Counted from the stretch's first letter, positions 20,348 to 28,817 are shown. The stretch is DNA of 64,000 nt from Mycobacterium arosiense ATCC BAA-1401 = DSM 45069 (GCF_002086125.1 NZ_MVHG01000001.1:124001-188000); one strand, 5' to 3'. A program made the numbers and translations. Notes: generated from the sequence alone by a model not told the origin.

Positions 20348-20671
20348 ATGACCGACATGGCGACCGAGGGGGTCGGGGTACGCCCCGAGTTGATCAGCTT
20401 GGATACGGTGGCCAGGCACCGCGTCCTCGAGCAAGTCGCCGCCAAGGGTGGACATTGCGAAGCCTGCGGCGCAACCGATTTCGCCGTCGGCGGCGCCCTT
20501 TACCTGGGTTATCTGTTTCTCAATGAGGACGCCGACGCCTACATGGTCGCCCTGACCTGCCGCAACCCGGACTGCGCGAAGCCGCGAACCGCGATCAGAC
20601 TGTCCGACAAGGACTTTCTCACCTACGTGCCAGGCGCCACGGACGCTTCCGAGCATGACCCCGACCGTTAG
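20348..20671 (+). CDS. Small zinc-ribbon-like protein
   Basis: A 107-residue soluble protein with paired cysteines, CEACG at about 37-41 and CRNPDC at about 73-78, spaced like a zinc ribbon or rubredoxin-like knuckle. It begins one base after the stop of the molybdopterin fusion gene, so it is coupled to it. It could be an assembly or electron-transfer partner. No family recognised. The last 53 bases overlap the convergent gene at 20619. Confidence 0.65.
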   Translation: MTDMATEGVGVRPELISLDTVARHRVLEQVAAKGGHCEACGATDFAVGGALYLGYLFLNEDADAYMVALTCRNPDCAKPRTAIRLSDKDFLTYVPGATDASEHDPDR

Positions 20672-20993
20672 CCTGACCGTCGGTGGACCCGGGGAGCTTC
20701 GGGCGAGTCAGGTCGAATCGCTTTATCAGAGGCGATAACTCGCATAGCTGATCACACAGCGATTCAAACCGCCGCTGATCGGCGTCGCAGAGTTGGCCCA
20801 GCGAACTGTAGTGCGCCATGCGCGGCAGCCGTCCCGCGAGCGCGGTGCCCCACCGGATGTTGAGGTCGAAGACGTCTTCGTCGTCGACGTCGTCGCGCTG
20901 TCCGAGTCGTTTGACCGCGTCGATCTGCTCGGTGAGAAGCGCGACGTCATCATCGATATTGACCGGCGTCCCGTTGTCCGGTGCCCCGCTCAT
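20619..20993 (-). CDS. Hypothetical protein
   Basis: A 124-residue acidic, helical protein starting MSGAPDNGTPVNIDDDVALL, with a helix TEQIDAVKRLGQRDDVDDED and a basic C-terminus. The ATG at 20993 is preceded by GGAGGGCAG at a good distance, which supports it as a real gene. It overlaps the end of the zinc-ribbon gene tail to tail. No domain recognised; no signal peptide or membrane segment seen. Confidence 0.5.
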   Translation of the reverse strand: MSGAPDNGTPVNIDDDVALLTEQIDAVKRLGQRDDVDDEDVFDLNIRWGTALAGRLPRMAHYSSLGQLCDADQRRFESLCDQLCELSPLIKRFDLTRPKLPGSTDGQANGRGHARKRPWRLARR

Positions 20994-21050
20994 CTGCCCT
21001 CCATCGTTGCGAGCGCGGACGCGTCCCAAGAAAACGCAGACCGGCGCCGA

Positions 21051-22256
21051 TCAAGCCGAGACCGGCTTCTTGGCCGGCGCGGAAACCTTCATGAGCTTCA
21101 TCAGGTTGCCGCCCATGATCTTTGCCTTATCCTCGTCGCTGAAGTCGGCGAGCTCGTCGACGAAGGTGATCGGGTCCTTCAGGCCCTCGGGGTGGGGCCA
21201 GTCGGATCCGAAGACCACCCGGTCGGTACCGACCATGTTGACGATCTCGGTGAACCGGTCCTCCCAGAACGGGCTGACGTAGACGCAGCGCTTGAACGTC
21301 TCGATCGGATCCTCGGCGAACGCCTGCGGCATCTTCTTGTAGACGCCCTTGAGACCCTTGAACAGGTGCGGCACCCAGTCGGCGCCGTTCTCGATCGACA
21401 GGATCCGCAGATCCGGGTTGCGCGAAAGCGCGCCGTGACAGATCAAGGCGCCGAAAGCATCCTCGACCGGCCGATGTCCCATGGCGAGGCTGCGGAAGGC
21501 GGTCGGTTTGAAGGGCAGGAATTCGTCGCCGGGCTCCCAGATGTTGAGCAGCTCCGAGTAGCCGCTGTCGGAGGCGTGCATCGACACCGGGACCTCGGCG
21601 CGCACGCAGGCCTGCCAGAACGGGTCGAATTCCTCGAGGCCGAACGATCGGCTGCCGCGGTAGCCGGGCACCGGCGCGGGCCGGACCAGCACGGTGCGCG
21701 CGCCGCGGTCCAGGCACCACTGGAGTTCCTCGAGCGCGCGGTCGACGATCGGCAACGTGATCACCGGGGTGGCGAAGATGCGGTCCTTATAGTTGAACGA
21801 CCACTGCTCGTACATCCACTCGTTGAGCGCGTGGATGACGTCATGGGTCATCTCCGGGTCGTCCTTCATGCGCTCTTCGACCAGACTGGCCAGCGTCGGG
21901 AACATCAGCGCGAAGTCGATGCCGAGCTCGTCCATGACCTCCAGGCGGGCGCCCGGTTCCCGAAACGCGGGGATGGCTTTCATGGGCTCGCCGAGGATTT
22001 CGCGGTAGCTCTTGCCCTGCGAGCCGTTGCGGAAGTACTCTTCCTGGGCGCCCGGGCGGGCCACCACCTCGAACGTCGGGTTCGGGATGTACTCGCTGAT
22101 GTGGCCGCGCACCACGATCTTGGTGCGGCCGCGAACCTGGACATAGTCGATGACGTTTTTGCGCTTTTCCGGCAGGAACTTGGTCAGGGCTTCCTGCGGC
22201 TCGTACATGTGGTTATCCGCGTCGAAGACGGGGAAGGGCAGTTCCCGGGACGGCAT
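21051..22256 (-). CDS. Amidohydrolase-family metal-dependent hydrolase/decarboxylase
   Basis: A 401-residue amidohydrolase-2 type TIM-barrel enzyme (the ACMSD-like decarboxylase/hydrolase group). Metal-binding signatures are FDADNHMYEP at the N-terminus (DxH-like), the MHASDSGY segment, and FGSDWPHPEG near the C-terminus, which holds the conserved Asp. The ATG has an AGGAGA site just upstream. A perfect palindrome lies 37-51 bases before the start, and the gene for a TetR/hotdog regulator follows upstream on the same strand. Reaction probably decarboxylation or hydrolysis of a ring acid; substrate unknown. Confidence 0.88.
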   Translation of the reverse strand: MPSRELPFPVFDADNHMYEPQEALTKFLPEKRKNVIDYVQVRGRTKIVVRGHISEYIPNPTFEVVARPGAQEEYFRNGSQGKSYREILGEPMKAIPAFREPGARLEVMDELGIDFALMFPTLASLVEERMKDDPEMTHDVIHALNEWMYEQWSFNYKDRIFATPVITLPIVDRALEELQWCLDRGARTVLVRPAPVPGYRGSRSFGLEEFDPFWQACVRAEVPVSMHASDSGYSELLNIWEPGDEFLPFKPTAFRSLAMGHRPVEDAFGALICHGALSRNPDLRILSIENGADWVPHLFKGLKGVYKKMPQAFAEDPIETFKRCVYVSPFWEDRFTEIVNMVGTDRVVFGSDWPHPEGLKDPITFVDELADFSDEDKAKIMGGNLMKLMKVSAPAKKPVSA

Positions 22257-22292
22257 GACAATCTCCTAGCAGAAGTCTCTATTCTCACCCGC

Positions 22293-22307
22293 GGTAACGA
22301 CGTTACC
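22293..22307. promoter_or_regulatory. Perfect palindrome GGTAACGACGTTACC (TetR-type operator)
   Basis: A 15-bp palindrome, GGTAACG-A-CGTTACC, lies 37-51 bases upstream of the amidohydrolase start and 27 bases below the stop of the TetR/hotdog gene. Size and symmetry fit a TetR operator. A related, imperfect copy is found before the TetR gene itself. Confidence 0.6.
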
Positions 22308-22333
22308 ACTTTTGCGCAACAGGGTATAGCGGT

Positions 22334-23365
22334 TCAGGCGTCGGCCCGCAGCCCCGTCGTCGGGGTGTCGCCGTCGATGACGGCGAAATTCACGGTGGCC
22401 GTGGCGAGCAGTTCGTCGTCGCCGTCGCCGTAGATGTCCACCTGCATCACCATCGCCCGTCGTCCGGATCGCAGCATCGTGGGCACCGCGAACGCCGCCC
22501 CCTGCCGAACCGGCCGCAGGTAGCGGATGAACAGATCCGCGGTGGTCATGGTGGTGCCGGGCTGTAGGTGGTCCAGGCCGAATTGTCCGCCCGCCACGTC
22601 CACGAGCGTGGCGATCAGCCCGCCCTGCAGCGCGCCGGAGGTGTTGACCACCGCGGGGCTGACCGGCATGGTCATGGCGAATTGGCCGTTGCGGGTGCTG
22701 GGGCGCATGCCGATCTGGCCGAACAGCTCGGCCAGCGACGGGACGGTCGACTCTTCATCGGCATCGCGGATGCCCAGGGCGCGACTGCAGAAGTCGTACA
22801 GCTGGCCGGCGTGGACCGGCGTTCCGTTCAATTCCGAACCGAGCCAATGCAATCGCTGCGCACCCATCATCGTCTGCATGACGATGGCGGCCGCCGCGCC
22901 GACGTCCAATCCGGGGTTGAAGACCCCCTCGGTGATGCCCTGCCCGACGATGTCGCGAATCAGGCCGTGCAGGGGAGAGAGCACCCGGGCGTATTCGCGG
23001 GGCCGGGTCTCGGCCAGGTGCTGGTTGTAGAGGGTCAGCGCGCGATTGAGGCTGTCCTGGATGCTCGATTCCGGTTGCTGGCTTAGTCGGTCGATCAACA
23101 GTTTCAGCGCCGAGGTGCTGTCCAACCCCGTCGTCTCGGCGCGCCAGGCCTTCACCGATTGGGCAATGGTTCGGTCGAACAACGCCAGTAACAGCTCGTC
23201 CTTGCTGCTGAAGTGCTGGTAGAACGCGCGCAACGACGTCTTGGACCGCGCCACCACCTCTTGTACGGTGAAGTCGGTGCGTCCCGTTTCGCCCAATATC
23301 GCCACGGCCGTCTTGATGAAGCGGTCGCCGCGCGTCACCTCGATGTCGTCACCGGGGTCGGCCAT
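22334..23365 (-). CDS. TetR regulator fused to a PaaI-like hotdog (thioesterase) domain
   Basis: A 343-residue fusion protein. The first 200 residues are a TetR regulator with helix-turn-helix DFTVQEVVARSKTSLRAFYQ and SSKDELLLALFDRTI. Residues 215-335 match the hotdog fold of PaaI-like acyl-CoA thioesterases: TSGALQGGLIATLVDVAGG, MTTADLFIRYLRPVRQG and ATATVNFAVI. The usual HGG motif reads QGG (247-249), while the helix Asp is kept (Asp256). The second domain may therefore sense an acyl-CoA rather than cleave it. The ATG at 23365 has AAGGGG upstream; ATG 23386 is an alternative. Likely targets are the amidohydrolase gene and its own promoter. Confidence 0.85.
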   Translation of the reverse strand: MADPGDDIEVTRGDRFIKTAVAILGETGRTDFTVQEVVARSKTSLRAFYQHFSSKDELLLALFDRTIAQSVKAWRAETTGLDSTSALKLLIDRLSQQPESSIQDSLNRALTLYNQHLAETRPREYARVLSPLHGLIRDIVGQGITEGVFNPGLDVGAAAAIVMQTMMGAQRLHWLGSELNGTPVHAGQLYDFCSRALGIRDADEESTVPSLAELFGQIGMRPSTRNGQFAMTMPVSPAVVNTSGALQGGLIATLVDVAGGQFGLDHLQPGTTMTTADLFIRYLRPVRQGAAFAVPTMLRSGRRAMVMQVDIYGDGDDELLATATVNFAVIDGDTPTTGLRADA

Positions 23366-23405
23366 GAGCGAGTGATCCCCTTCCATCGCGCGCTGCTCGC
23401 GCCAT

Positions 23406-23420
23406 GAGAACGAGGTTACC
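23406..23420. promoter_or_regulatory. Imperfect copy of the GGTAACGACGTTACC palindrome
   Basis: GAGAACGAGGTTACC matches 11 of 15 positions of the palindrome at 22293, with the right half almost intact. It sits 41-55 bases before the TetR/hotdog start, nearly the same distance as the perfect copy from the amidohydrolase start. This suggests autoregulation. Confidence 0.4.
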
Positions 23421-23447
23421 GCGCGACTGGGGCCGTTCGCTGCTCGG

Positions 23448-24188
23448 TTACCGGGCCGTCTGGACCTGCGGGTGCGGGGCTGCAGCTGCCGGGGTCGCGG
23501 AGTCGGTGGTGTCTTTCAAAAGCAGCCACCGCACCATCGGGTAGGCGGTCGCAAAACCCAGCCACATGCCGGCCCACATGACCAGCCAGAACGCCATGGA
23601 GTCGGGGGAATAGCGCAGCACGAATGCCACCACCAGCATGGAGGCGCCCATGCCCACGTCGAATGCGGCAATCGCGAGAATCGAAACGCGCGCCGCCACC
23701 CACCAACGACGGCCCGCCGACCTGATCTGCCCGGCCGATCTGAGCGCGTGGAACTCAAAGGCGGACAGCAGCGGCAGCGCAAAGGCCACGATCAGCAGCA
23801 TCATCGGCCAGACCCCCTGACCGCCGATCGTCCACCCCGTCCACATGACCAGCGGCATGGCGATCATGTGGCCGACGAATGAGACCGCCCCACCGGGGAG
23901 GGTCTGCACGGCAGCCGTTGCGGCACGGCCCGTTTGGGGCGCCCGGCCGTGTTGCTCTTGCCATCGGAAGGTGGCTGGCCGGCCCCACCGGTAGTAGGCC
24001 CACCAGGCGGCCGGACCGGCATAGATCGCCGTCACCGGCCAGACCGCCTCCATTGCCTTCAGCGGCTGCCGATAACCGCCCAGATATATATCGGTGAGTA
24101 TGACACCGGCAACCATCACACCAAGGATGGTCACTATCCAGGCCACGACTGTCACCCACTGCGGCGCGGGCATTGCCATCATCATCAT
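23448..24188 (-). CDS. Multi-pass membrane protein, DUF4396-like
   Basis: A 246-residue membrane protein with about six helices: WVTVVAWIVTILGVMVAGVI, AVWPVTAIYAGPAAWWAYY, SFVGHMIAMPLVMWTGWTI, WPMMLLIVAFALPLLSAFE, VSILAIAAFDVGMGASML and MAFWLVMWAGMWLGFATAY. It resembles the DUF4396 family in its WPVTAIYAGP block. Met- and His-rich stretches (MMMMAMPAP, GHMIAMP) hint at metal contact. ATG 24188 has an AAGGA site; the frame also extends to a TTG at 24263, six bases after the oxidase gene. Function unknown. The LpqS-like copper-type gene nearby makes a metal role worth considering. Confidence 0.65.
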   Translation of the reverse strand: MMMMAMPAPQWVTVVAWIVTILGVMVAGVILTDIYLGGYRQPLKAMEAVWPVTAIYAGPAAWWAYYRWGRPATFRWQEQHGRAPQTGRAATAAVQTLPGGAVSFVGHMIAMPLVMWTGWTIGGQGVWPMMLLIVAFALPLLSAFEFHALRSAGQIRSAGRRWWVAARVSILAIAAFDVGMGASMLVVAFVLRYSPDSMAFWLVMWAGMWLGFATAYPMVRWLLLKDTTDSATPAAAAPHPQVQTAR

Positions 24189-24269
24189 GATTTGAGTCCT
24201 TGCTACTTTCAGGTCGTTTGGGTTCGACGAAAACGTTGCGGTCCCGTTTGTACTGTGCGCCAACGTGTT

Positions 24270-25379
24270 TCAGGCGACGCCTTGGCCGGACAGCACCACG
24301 TTGGCCAACTCGGTCACCTGGAGCGCGCAGCCCCAGGACAACGTGACACCGGCACCGCCATGGCCGTAGTTGTGCACGATCCGGGTGCCGGGCTGGACTT
24401 GCAGCCGCACCCCGCCTTCGCGGAACGGTCGCAGTCCGACTCGCACCGGGTCGTGTGGGTCGAGCTGGGCTTTGCGGAGAACGGGCAGGAATTCGGCGCA
24501 GCGCTCGAGCATGTCGCGCAGCGGCGGATAGTTGTCCAGGTCGAGTCGGGTGTCGTATTGGTCCGGCTCGACCAGTCCGCCTATCAGCAGCCGATCGGCG
24601 CCGCGGGGCACGATGAACACCATGTCCTGGTTGTCCGTGCTGGTGTCGTTCGCGACGGCATGCACGGCCGTCACCCACGCCATCGCGTTGCCGTCGTTGA
24701 TCATCCGCAGCAAGGCGCCCCGGTGCGGCTCCATCGTCGAGTCGCCGGCCAGCTCGCGCGCACCCAGCCCGGAACAGTTGACGATCAGTTCGGCGGCGTA
24801 CTCGGTGCGTAACTTGATTTCCTGCTCGGCAAGCGATCCGCGGATGCGGCGAGTGGTCAGGCTCACGCCGGCCGCCGCGGCCTGACGGTACAACCAGGTC
24901 AGGTACTGATCGGTGTCGATCGTCGGTGCCAGGTACGAGTACGCGTCGACCATGCCGGCGTCCGGATTGATGCCGTGGGCGTCGATGAGTTCAGCGTCGT
25001 GAACGAACCCGGGCACGAACTGTTCGACCTCGGCCATTTTCGCCGACTCGGCCGGATCCTCCGCGACTGGCCGCGGGAAGTAGAAGATCGCGGGTCGCAG
25101 CCGCACACCCGTGCGCGGGTCGGCGGCCAGTCGGGCAAAGCGCGGGTAGGAATCCCTGGCCCACCCGGCCGAGCGAGCCAGGACGGTTTGGCCGTGGTGA
25201 CGGCCGCACACCGACGGCGGCCACTCCCACACCGCACCTGCGACCGTCGACACCGTGTCGCGGTCGAATCGATCAGCAGCGACGGTGACTCGCCAGCCGT
25301 CACGGGCCAGCATCAGCGCCGTGGTAAGGCCGCTGACCCCCGCCCCGATCACCAGCGCGTGCGGTCTTAGCGTGCTCAT
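24270..25379 (-). CDS. D-amino-acid oxidase family flavoprotein
   Basis: A 369-residue FAD-dependent oxidase of the D-amino-acid/D-aspartate oxidase family, converting a D-amino acid to the 2-oxo acid with release of ammonia and peroxide. The Rossmann FAD motif is ALVIGAGVSGLTTALMLARD at the N-terminus. The substrate/FAD region near the C-terminus has VRVGLRPFREGGVRL, with the substrate-carboxylate Arg, and HNYGHGGAGVTLSWGCA. It is followed by the DUF4396-like gene on the same strand, so the two may form an operon. Specificity unknown. Confidence 0.88.
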   Translation of the reverse strand: MSTLRPHALVIGAGVSGLTTALMLARDGWRVTVAADRFDRDTVSTVAGAVWEWPPSVCGRHHGQTVLARSAGWARDSYPRFARLAADPRTGVRLRPAIFYFPRPVAEDPAESAKMAEVEQFVPGFVHDAELIDAHGINPDAGMVDAYSYLAPTIDTDQYLTWLYRQAAAAGVSLTTRRIRGSLAEQEIKLRTEYAAELIVNCSGLGARELAGDSTMEPHRGALLRMINDGNAMAWVTAVHAVANDTSTDNQDMVFIVPRGADRLLIGGLVEPDQYDTRLDLDNYPPLRDMLERCAEFLPVLRKAQLDPHDPVRVGLRPFREGGVRLQVQPGTRIVHNYGHGGAGVTLSWGCALQVTELANVVLSGQGVA

Positions 25380-25558
25380 GACCGCGACGCCATCGTTGGA
25401 TTGTTAAAGACGTTGGCAGGCAACGTATTGCGATATTCGGATACGACAAAGTTCATCTGACATGCTCGTTTCTGAATCTCCCGCGCGGGCGCGCGGCAGC
25501 GGACGTGGGCAGCGACGCCAAGCGCAGATGGTGAACGCTGCGGCCTGGCGTTGGCCGG

Positions 25559-25975
25559 TCAGATTCGGGCGATGCAGTGCTGGGTCAGGATGCGCCGACC
25601 CGGCCGATGTCGAACGAAGCCGGCTGGCCGTGGCGGGCCGCGGGTCAACACCACCGGCCAAGCCAGCGATGCGGCTACCACCATGAGCGTGACCGCAACG
25701 GCAAGGGCTACCAAATCGGTTGTCGTGGCAGCCTGCGCCACGTGCTGGCAGTCCCGATCCATCGGCGAACAGGGCTGGGCGCCGACGGGGGCATGCTGGA
25801 CCGCCGCGATGACGGCAGGGTGTGTCGCAGTTGCCGACATCGTCGGTGGATGCGAAACCGGCATTGCCATGTGGGGCAGGTGGCACCCGGCGGCGGCGCC
25901 CAGCACCCAGAAAAGGGCCGCGACCGCGGTCGCGTAGCGCAGCCACTTGTTCGTGCGGGCAGTCCTCGGGTGCAT
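25559..25975 (-). CDS. LpqS-like small secreted/lipoprotein candidate
   Basis: A 138-residue protein. It has a basic N-terminus, a hydrophobic segment WLRYATAVAALFWVLGAAAG and Cys31 at a lipobox-like position (AAGC). A His/Met-rich stretch follows (CHLPHMAMPVSHPP), then a second hydrophobic segment DLVALAVAVTLMVVAASLAW. Its C-terminus, RRILTQHCIARI, resembles the end of M. tuberculosis LpqS (DLLTRFCLARR), a copper-responsive lipoprotein of the RicR regulon. A RicR-type box lies just upstream. Likely role is envelope copper handling; mechanism unknown. Similarity to LpqS was judged by eye from memory of that sequence. Confidence 0.6.
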   Translation of the reverse strand: MHPRTARTNKWLRYATAVAALFWVLGAAAGCHLPHMAMPVSHPPTMSATATHPAVIAAVQHAPVGAQPCSPMDRDCQHVAQAATTTDLVALAVAVTLMVVAASLAWPVVLTRGPPRPAGFVRHRPGRRILTQHCIARI

Positions 25976-26293
25976 CACGACTCGAATGCTAGCACCCCCG
26001 GGGGGTATATGCGAAACTCGACATACGAAGCGCACACCCGACATGATGGGATGTCAAAGATGTTATGAAACAGGCGATTAGCCGTTTACTGCGGCGCGCA
26101 CGGTGAGATATCTTCTCAGACTGTACGGGTACGGGGTATCGATTCGCTGAGCTGCGGTTCGGGTCGGACGTCAAAACGGTGGCGGTTCGGCGTCGGGTGG
26201 TGGGTCGTGGCAGGAACGTCGAGCCCGGCGGGCCTTACGGTTTTGGCGCCATCCAGAAAGTCTTGATCCAAGGCCACCGGCACTGACGCGCCG
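25976..26293. other. Intergenic region before the LpqS-like gene
   Basis: This 318-bp stretch lies between the LpqS-like gene and the end of the acyl-CoA ligase operon. It holds the RicR-type box and, at 26104-26118, an inverted repeat TGAGA-TATCT-TCTCA. No convincing coding frame or RNA gene was seen. Confidence 0.5.
25993..26007 (-). promoter_or_regulatory. RicR/CsoR-type copper operator
   Basis: The sequence CACCC-CCGGG-GGGTA (minus strand TACCC-n5-GGGTG) fits the TACCC-n5-GGGTA pattern of the copper-sensing repressor RicR of mycobacteria with one mismatch. It lies 18-32 bases before the LpqS-like start, as expected for a repressor site over the promoter. The TATA just beside it could be part of a -10 element. 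Confidence 0.6.
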
Positions 26294-27799
26294 TTACCCG
26301 CCGCGGGCCGCGATCAGGGCCGACCGGTTGACCTTGGTCGCCGCGGTGCGCGGGATCGCGTCGACGAACTCGACGGTCTTCGGCGCCTTGTACGGGGCGA
26401 GGCGGTTCTTCGCGTACTCGATCACCTGTTGTTCGGTCAGTGGCTCGGCGCCGTCTGAGTCGGCGCGCTGAACCACCGCGTGCACCCGGCGCCCCCATTG
26501 CGGGTCGGCCAGCCCGATCACGACGACGTCGGCGATGCCGGGGTGACCGGCGAGTGCGGACTCGACTTCGGCCGGAAAGACGTTGGCGCCGCCGCTGACG
26601 ATCATGTCGACGCGGCGGTCGACGATGTAGAGGTAGCCGTCCTCGTCGAGGTGGCCGATGTCGCCGGCGGAGCGGAAGCCGTCCTCGGTCGACGGCAGCG
26701 GGGGCGCTCCGCCCAGATAGCGGTATCCCGCGCTCATCGGCGCCCGCAGGTACACGTCACCGTCTTCGCCGGGACCCAGCGGTCGCTGGTCGGCGTCCAG
26801 AATCCGGATCTCGGTATCCCGAAAGCCGCGGCCCACGCTGCCCGGGTGGGCTAGCCACTCGTCGCCGCGCAGGGCGGTGAGCCCGAGGTTCTCGGTCATG
26901 CCGTATGCCGTCACGATCTGCTCGGGACTGAGCAGATCGAACCAGGTGTGTAGCAGCGACGGCGGCATCACCGCGGCGCCTTGCAGGATGAAGACGATGC
27001 TGGACAGGTCTCGCTGCCGCACGTCGGGCCGCGCCGCGATGCGCGCCAGCATGGTGGGCGTGGCGGTGAAGTTGGTGATCCTGAACCGTTCGATGACATC
27101 GAGAACCAGTGTCGCATCGAACTTTTCGAGTATGACCAGATGGTCGCCGCCCAGCATCATCAGGAAGGTGGCGAAGCCGTTAGTGTGGTACATCGGCGCG
27201 GGCACCATGATGGTCTGCGGCTGGGCCACCGGCGTCCAATTCGACAGAAACGGTTCGCCCTGCTGGGCGATCCACAGCGACGGGGCCAGGTTGAGGATCA
27301 CTTTGGGCACGCCGGTGGACCCGCTGCTGCAGATCCCGTTGGCGGTGGGGGAGACGGCGACCGGGAGGGCGTCAATGGATTCGCCTGCCGCGCCGGCGTC
27401 GAGCTCCCAGCGGCTCCGTTCGTCGACGACCACGACGGGGTTGATGACCTCGCGCACCCGGTTTCGCTCCCATTCGGGAAGATCCCAATGCATGGGGACG
27501 GGCACCGCGCCGATCTTCCAGCACCCCAGTGTCGCCAGCACCAGATGCTGGGAGTTCGGAATGGCCAGTGCCACAAGTGAACCCTTTTGCGCGCCCCGGC
27601 CGGCCAGCGCTCGGCCCCACTGGTTGGCGCGGGCATCGAGTTCACCAAACGTCAGCGAGGCCGCGCCGCCGTCGAGCGCGACGATCGTCACGGCCGTATC
27701 GTCGCGCCGTTCTTCGGCCAGCTGCTGAAGCTTCTTCCCGAAAGGGATTCCCTCGTCGAACGGATTGGGAGTCACCGCGGCCGCCGGGGCTGGGCTCAT
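26294..27799 (-). CDS. Acyl-CoA synthetase / AMP-dependent ligase (FadD type)
   Basis: A 501-residue adenylate-forming ligase that activates a carboxylic acid to its CoA thioester using ATP. Motifs are the AMP-binding loop CSSGSTGVPK, the TAYGMTENLG block, GDIGHLDEDGYLYIVDRR, VSGGANVFPAEVE and the C-terminal PRTAATKVNRSAL with the catalytic Lys. The ATG at 27799 is chosen because the frame further upstream runs into the 57-bp repeat. It is the last gene of a five-gene operon after four acyl-CoA dehydrogenase genes. The substrate is likely the acid that those enzymes then oxidise. Confidence 0.9.
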   Translation of the reverse strand: MSPAPAAAVTPNPFDEGIPFGKKLQQLAEERRDDTAVTIVALDGGAASLTFGELDARANQWGRALAGRGAQKGSLVALAIPNSQHLVLATLGCWKIGAVPVPMHWDLPEWERNRVREVINPVVVVDERSRWELDAGAAGESIDALPVAVSPTANGICSSGSTGVPKVILNLAPSLWIAQQGEPFLSNWTPVAQPQTIMVPAPMYHTNGFATFLMMLGGDHLVILEKFDATLVLDVIERFRITNFTATPTMLARIAARPDVRQRDLSSIVFILQGAAVMPPSLLHTWFDLLSPEQIVTAYGMTENLGLTALRGDEWLAHPGSVGRGFRDTEIRILDADQRPLGPGEDGDVYLRAPMSAGYRYLGGAPPLPSTEDGFRSAGDIGHLDEDGYLYIVDRRVDMIVSGGANVFPAEVESALAGHPGIADVVVIGLADPQWGRRVHAVVQRADSDGAEPLTEQQVIEYAKNRLAPYKAPKTVEFVDAIPRTAATKVNRSALIAARGG

Positions 27800-27813
27800 T
27801 TGCGCCGCTCTCG

Positions 27814-27870
27814 CCCGCAAGCGGGCGGGGGTACCGCCCACTTGTGGGGGCGTGCCCCCGCTGCATCGTC
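27814..27870. repeat. 57-bp palindromic repeat, copy A
   Basis: An intergenic element made of three short hairpins: CCCGC-AA-GCGGG, CCCAC-TT-GTGGG and GGGGGC-GT-GCCCCC, ending in GCTGCATCGTC. It is identical to copy B at 31098-31154 at 56 of 57 positions. It sits between the last acyl-CoA dehydrogenase and the ligase gene. This looks like a mycobacterial REP-like element. Confidence 0.85.
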
Positions 27871-27881
27871 ACCGGCGCGGG

Positions 27882-28817
27882 TCATGCCGATACCGGCTCA
27901 CTGAACAGCGTCTCGAATGACCCGTCCGATACGCAGGGGATCAGGCGCAACGCGAGTTCCTCGGTGCCCAGCGGCAACCGGATCAGCGGTTGGGTGTGCC
28001 GGTCGAGCACGCTGACGTCGGACTCGTCGCAAAAACCCAGGGCCCCGAGCAACTGGTGCGACGTGCGCATCACCTGTCGTGCCGTGTCGGCGGCCTTGAG
28101 CCGAAGAATCAGGGCGTCGGCCGATTGAGTCTGTGCTGCAAGCGATTCCGGACGGCAGATGGTGAACTTCGCGAGTTCGTGCAGTCCGCGGACCGCGACG
28201 GCGGCGTCGGCGACGGCGAACCTGACCGCTTGAAAGTCCGCGAGCGGCTTGCCGAACTGAATCCGGGCACGCACATGCTCGGTAACCACCCGCAGCGACT
28301 GCTGCACCGCTCCCAGAATCCGCCATGATCCCAGCACGAGATGAAGATTAACGTCGGCGGCCGGCACGCTTCCCTCGGGTGCACTCAAGATGGCCGGCAC
28401 CAGGAACGGTCCCAGCTTGGCGCCGGTCCGCGAGCCGGGCTCGGGCCGGTACCGATTGCCGTCGACGTCCGCGGCAACCCAGTCACCGGCCAGATCGCCG
28501 TGGTCGATGCGCGGCGCCTTCGGATTGACCAGGGTCAGGCGCGCGCCGTCGATCGCCAGCAGCTCCTCCACCAACGGATAGGGGAGCACGGCGGCACCGG
28601 CGGCCTGACACAGCACCGCGGCGGCCAGCAGGTCATCCGGCGCCGAGCGCACGTCGAGGTCGAAGGCACCGACATCGTTGAGCGCGGTGCGCGCCGCATC
28701 CCGGATGGCGTCGTCGGTCTCGGCGTGCAGCGCGGCCGGCGGTCCGCCCAAGCGGGTCAATCGCTTACTCGCGACGGCGGCGAAGTCGCTGATGTCTTGT
28801 GGTAGATCGGTTTTCAC
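27882..28817 (-). CDS. Acyl-CoA dehydrogenase, short form (fourth gene of operon)
   Basis: A 311-residue, short acyl-CoA dehydrogenase-like protein. It has LLAAAVLCQAAGAAVLPYPL in the first third, VLGSWRILGAVQQSLRVVTE, the FAD-site segment ARIQFGKPLADFQAVRFAVA and a C-terminal TSHQLLGALGFCDESD. The N-terminal domain is clipped compared with usual 370-400-residue enzymes. Such short forms act in mycobacteria as one half of heterotetramers with a full-length partner. The GTG at 28817 overlaps the stop of the preceding gene (GTGA), so the two should be made in equal amounts. Confidence 0.85.
   Translation of the reverse strand: MKTDLPQDISDFAAVASKRLTRLGGPPAALHAETDDAIRDAARTALNDVGAFDLDVRSAPDDLLAAAVLCQAAGAAVLPYPLVEELLAIDGARLTLVNPKAPRIDHGDLAGDWVAADVDGNRYRPEPGSRTGAKLGPFLVPAILSAPEGSVPAADVNLHLVLGSWRILGAVQQSLRVVTEHVRARIQFGKPLADFQAVRFAVADAAVAVRGLHELAKFTICRPESLAAQTQSADALILRLKAADTARQVMRTSHQLLGALGFCDESDVSVLDRHTQPLIRLPLGTEELALRLIPCVSDGSFETLFSEPVSA

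Noticed and set aside
27814..27870. Repeat copy A as a transcription terminator
   Set aside because: It lies inside an operon, lacks a run of T, and has three small hairpins rather than one stable stem.
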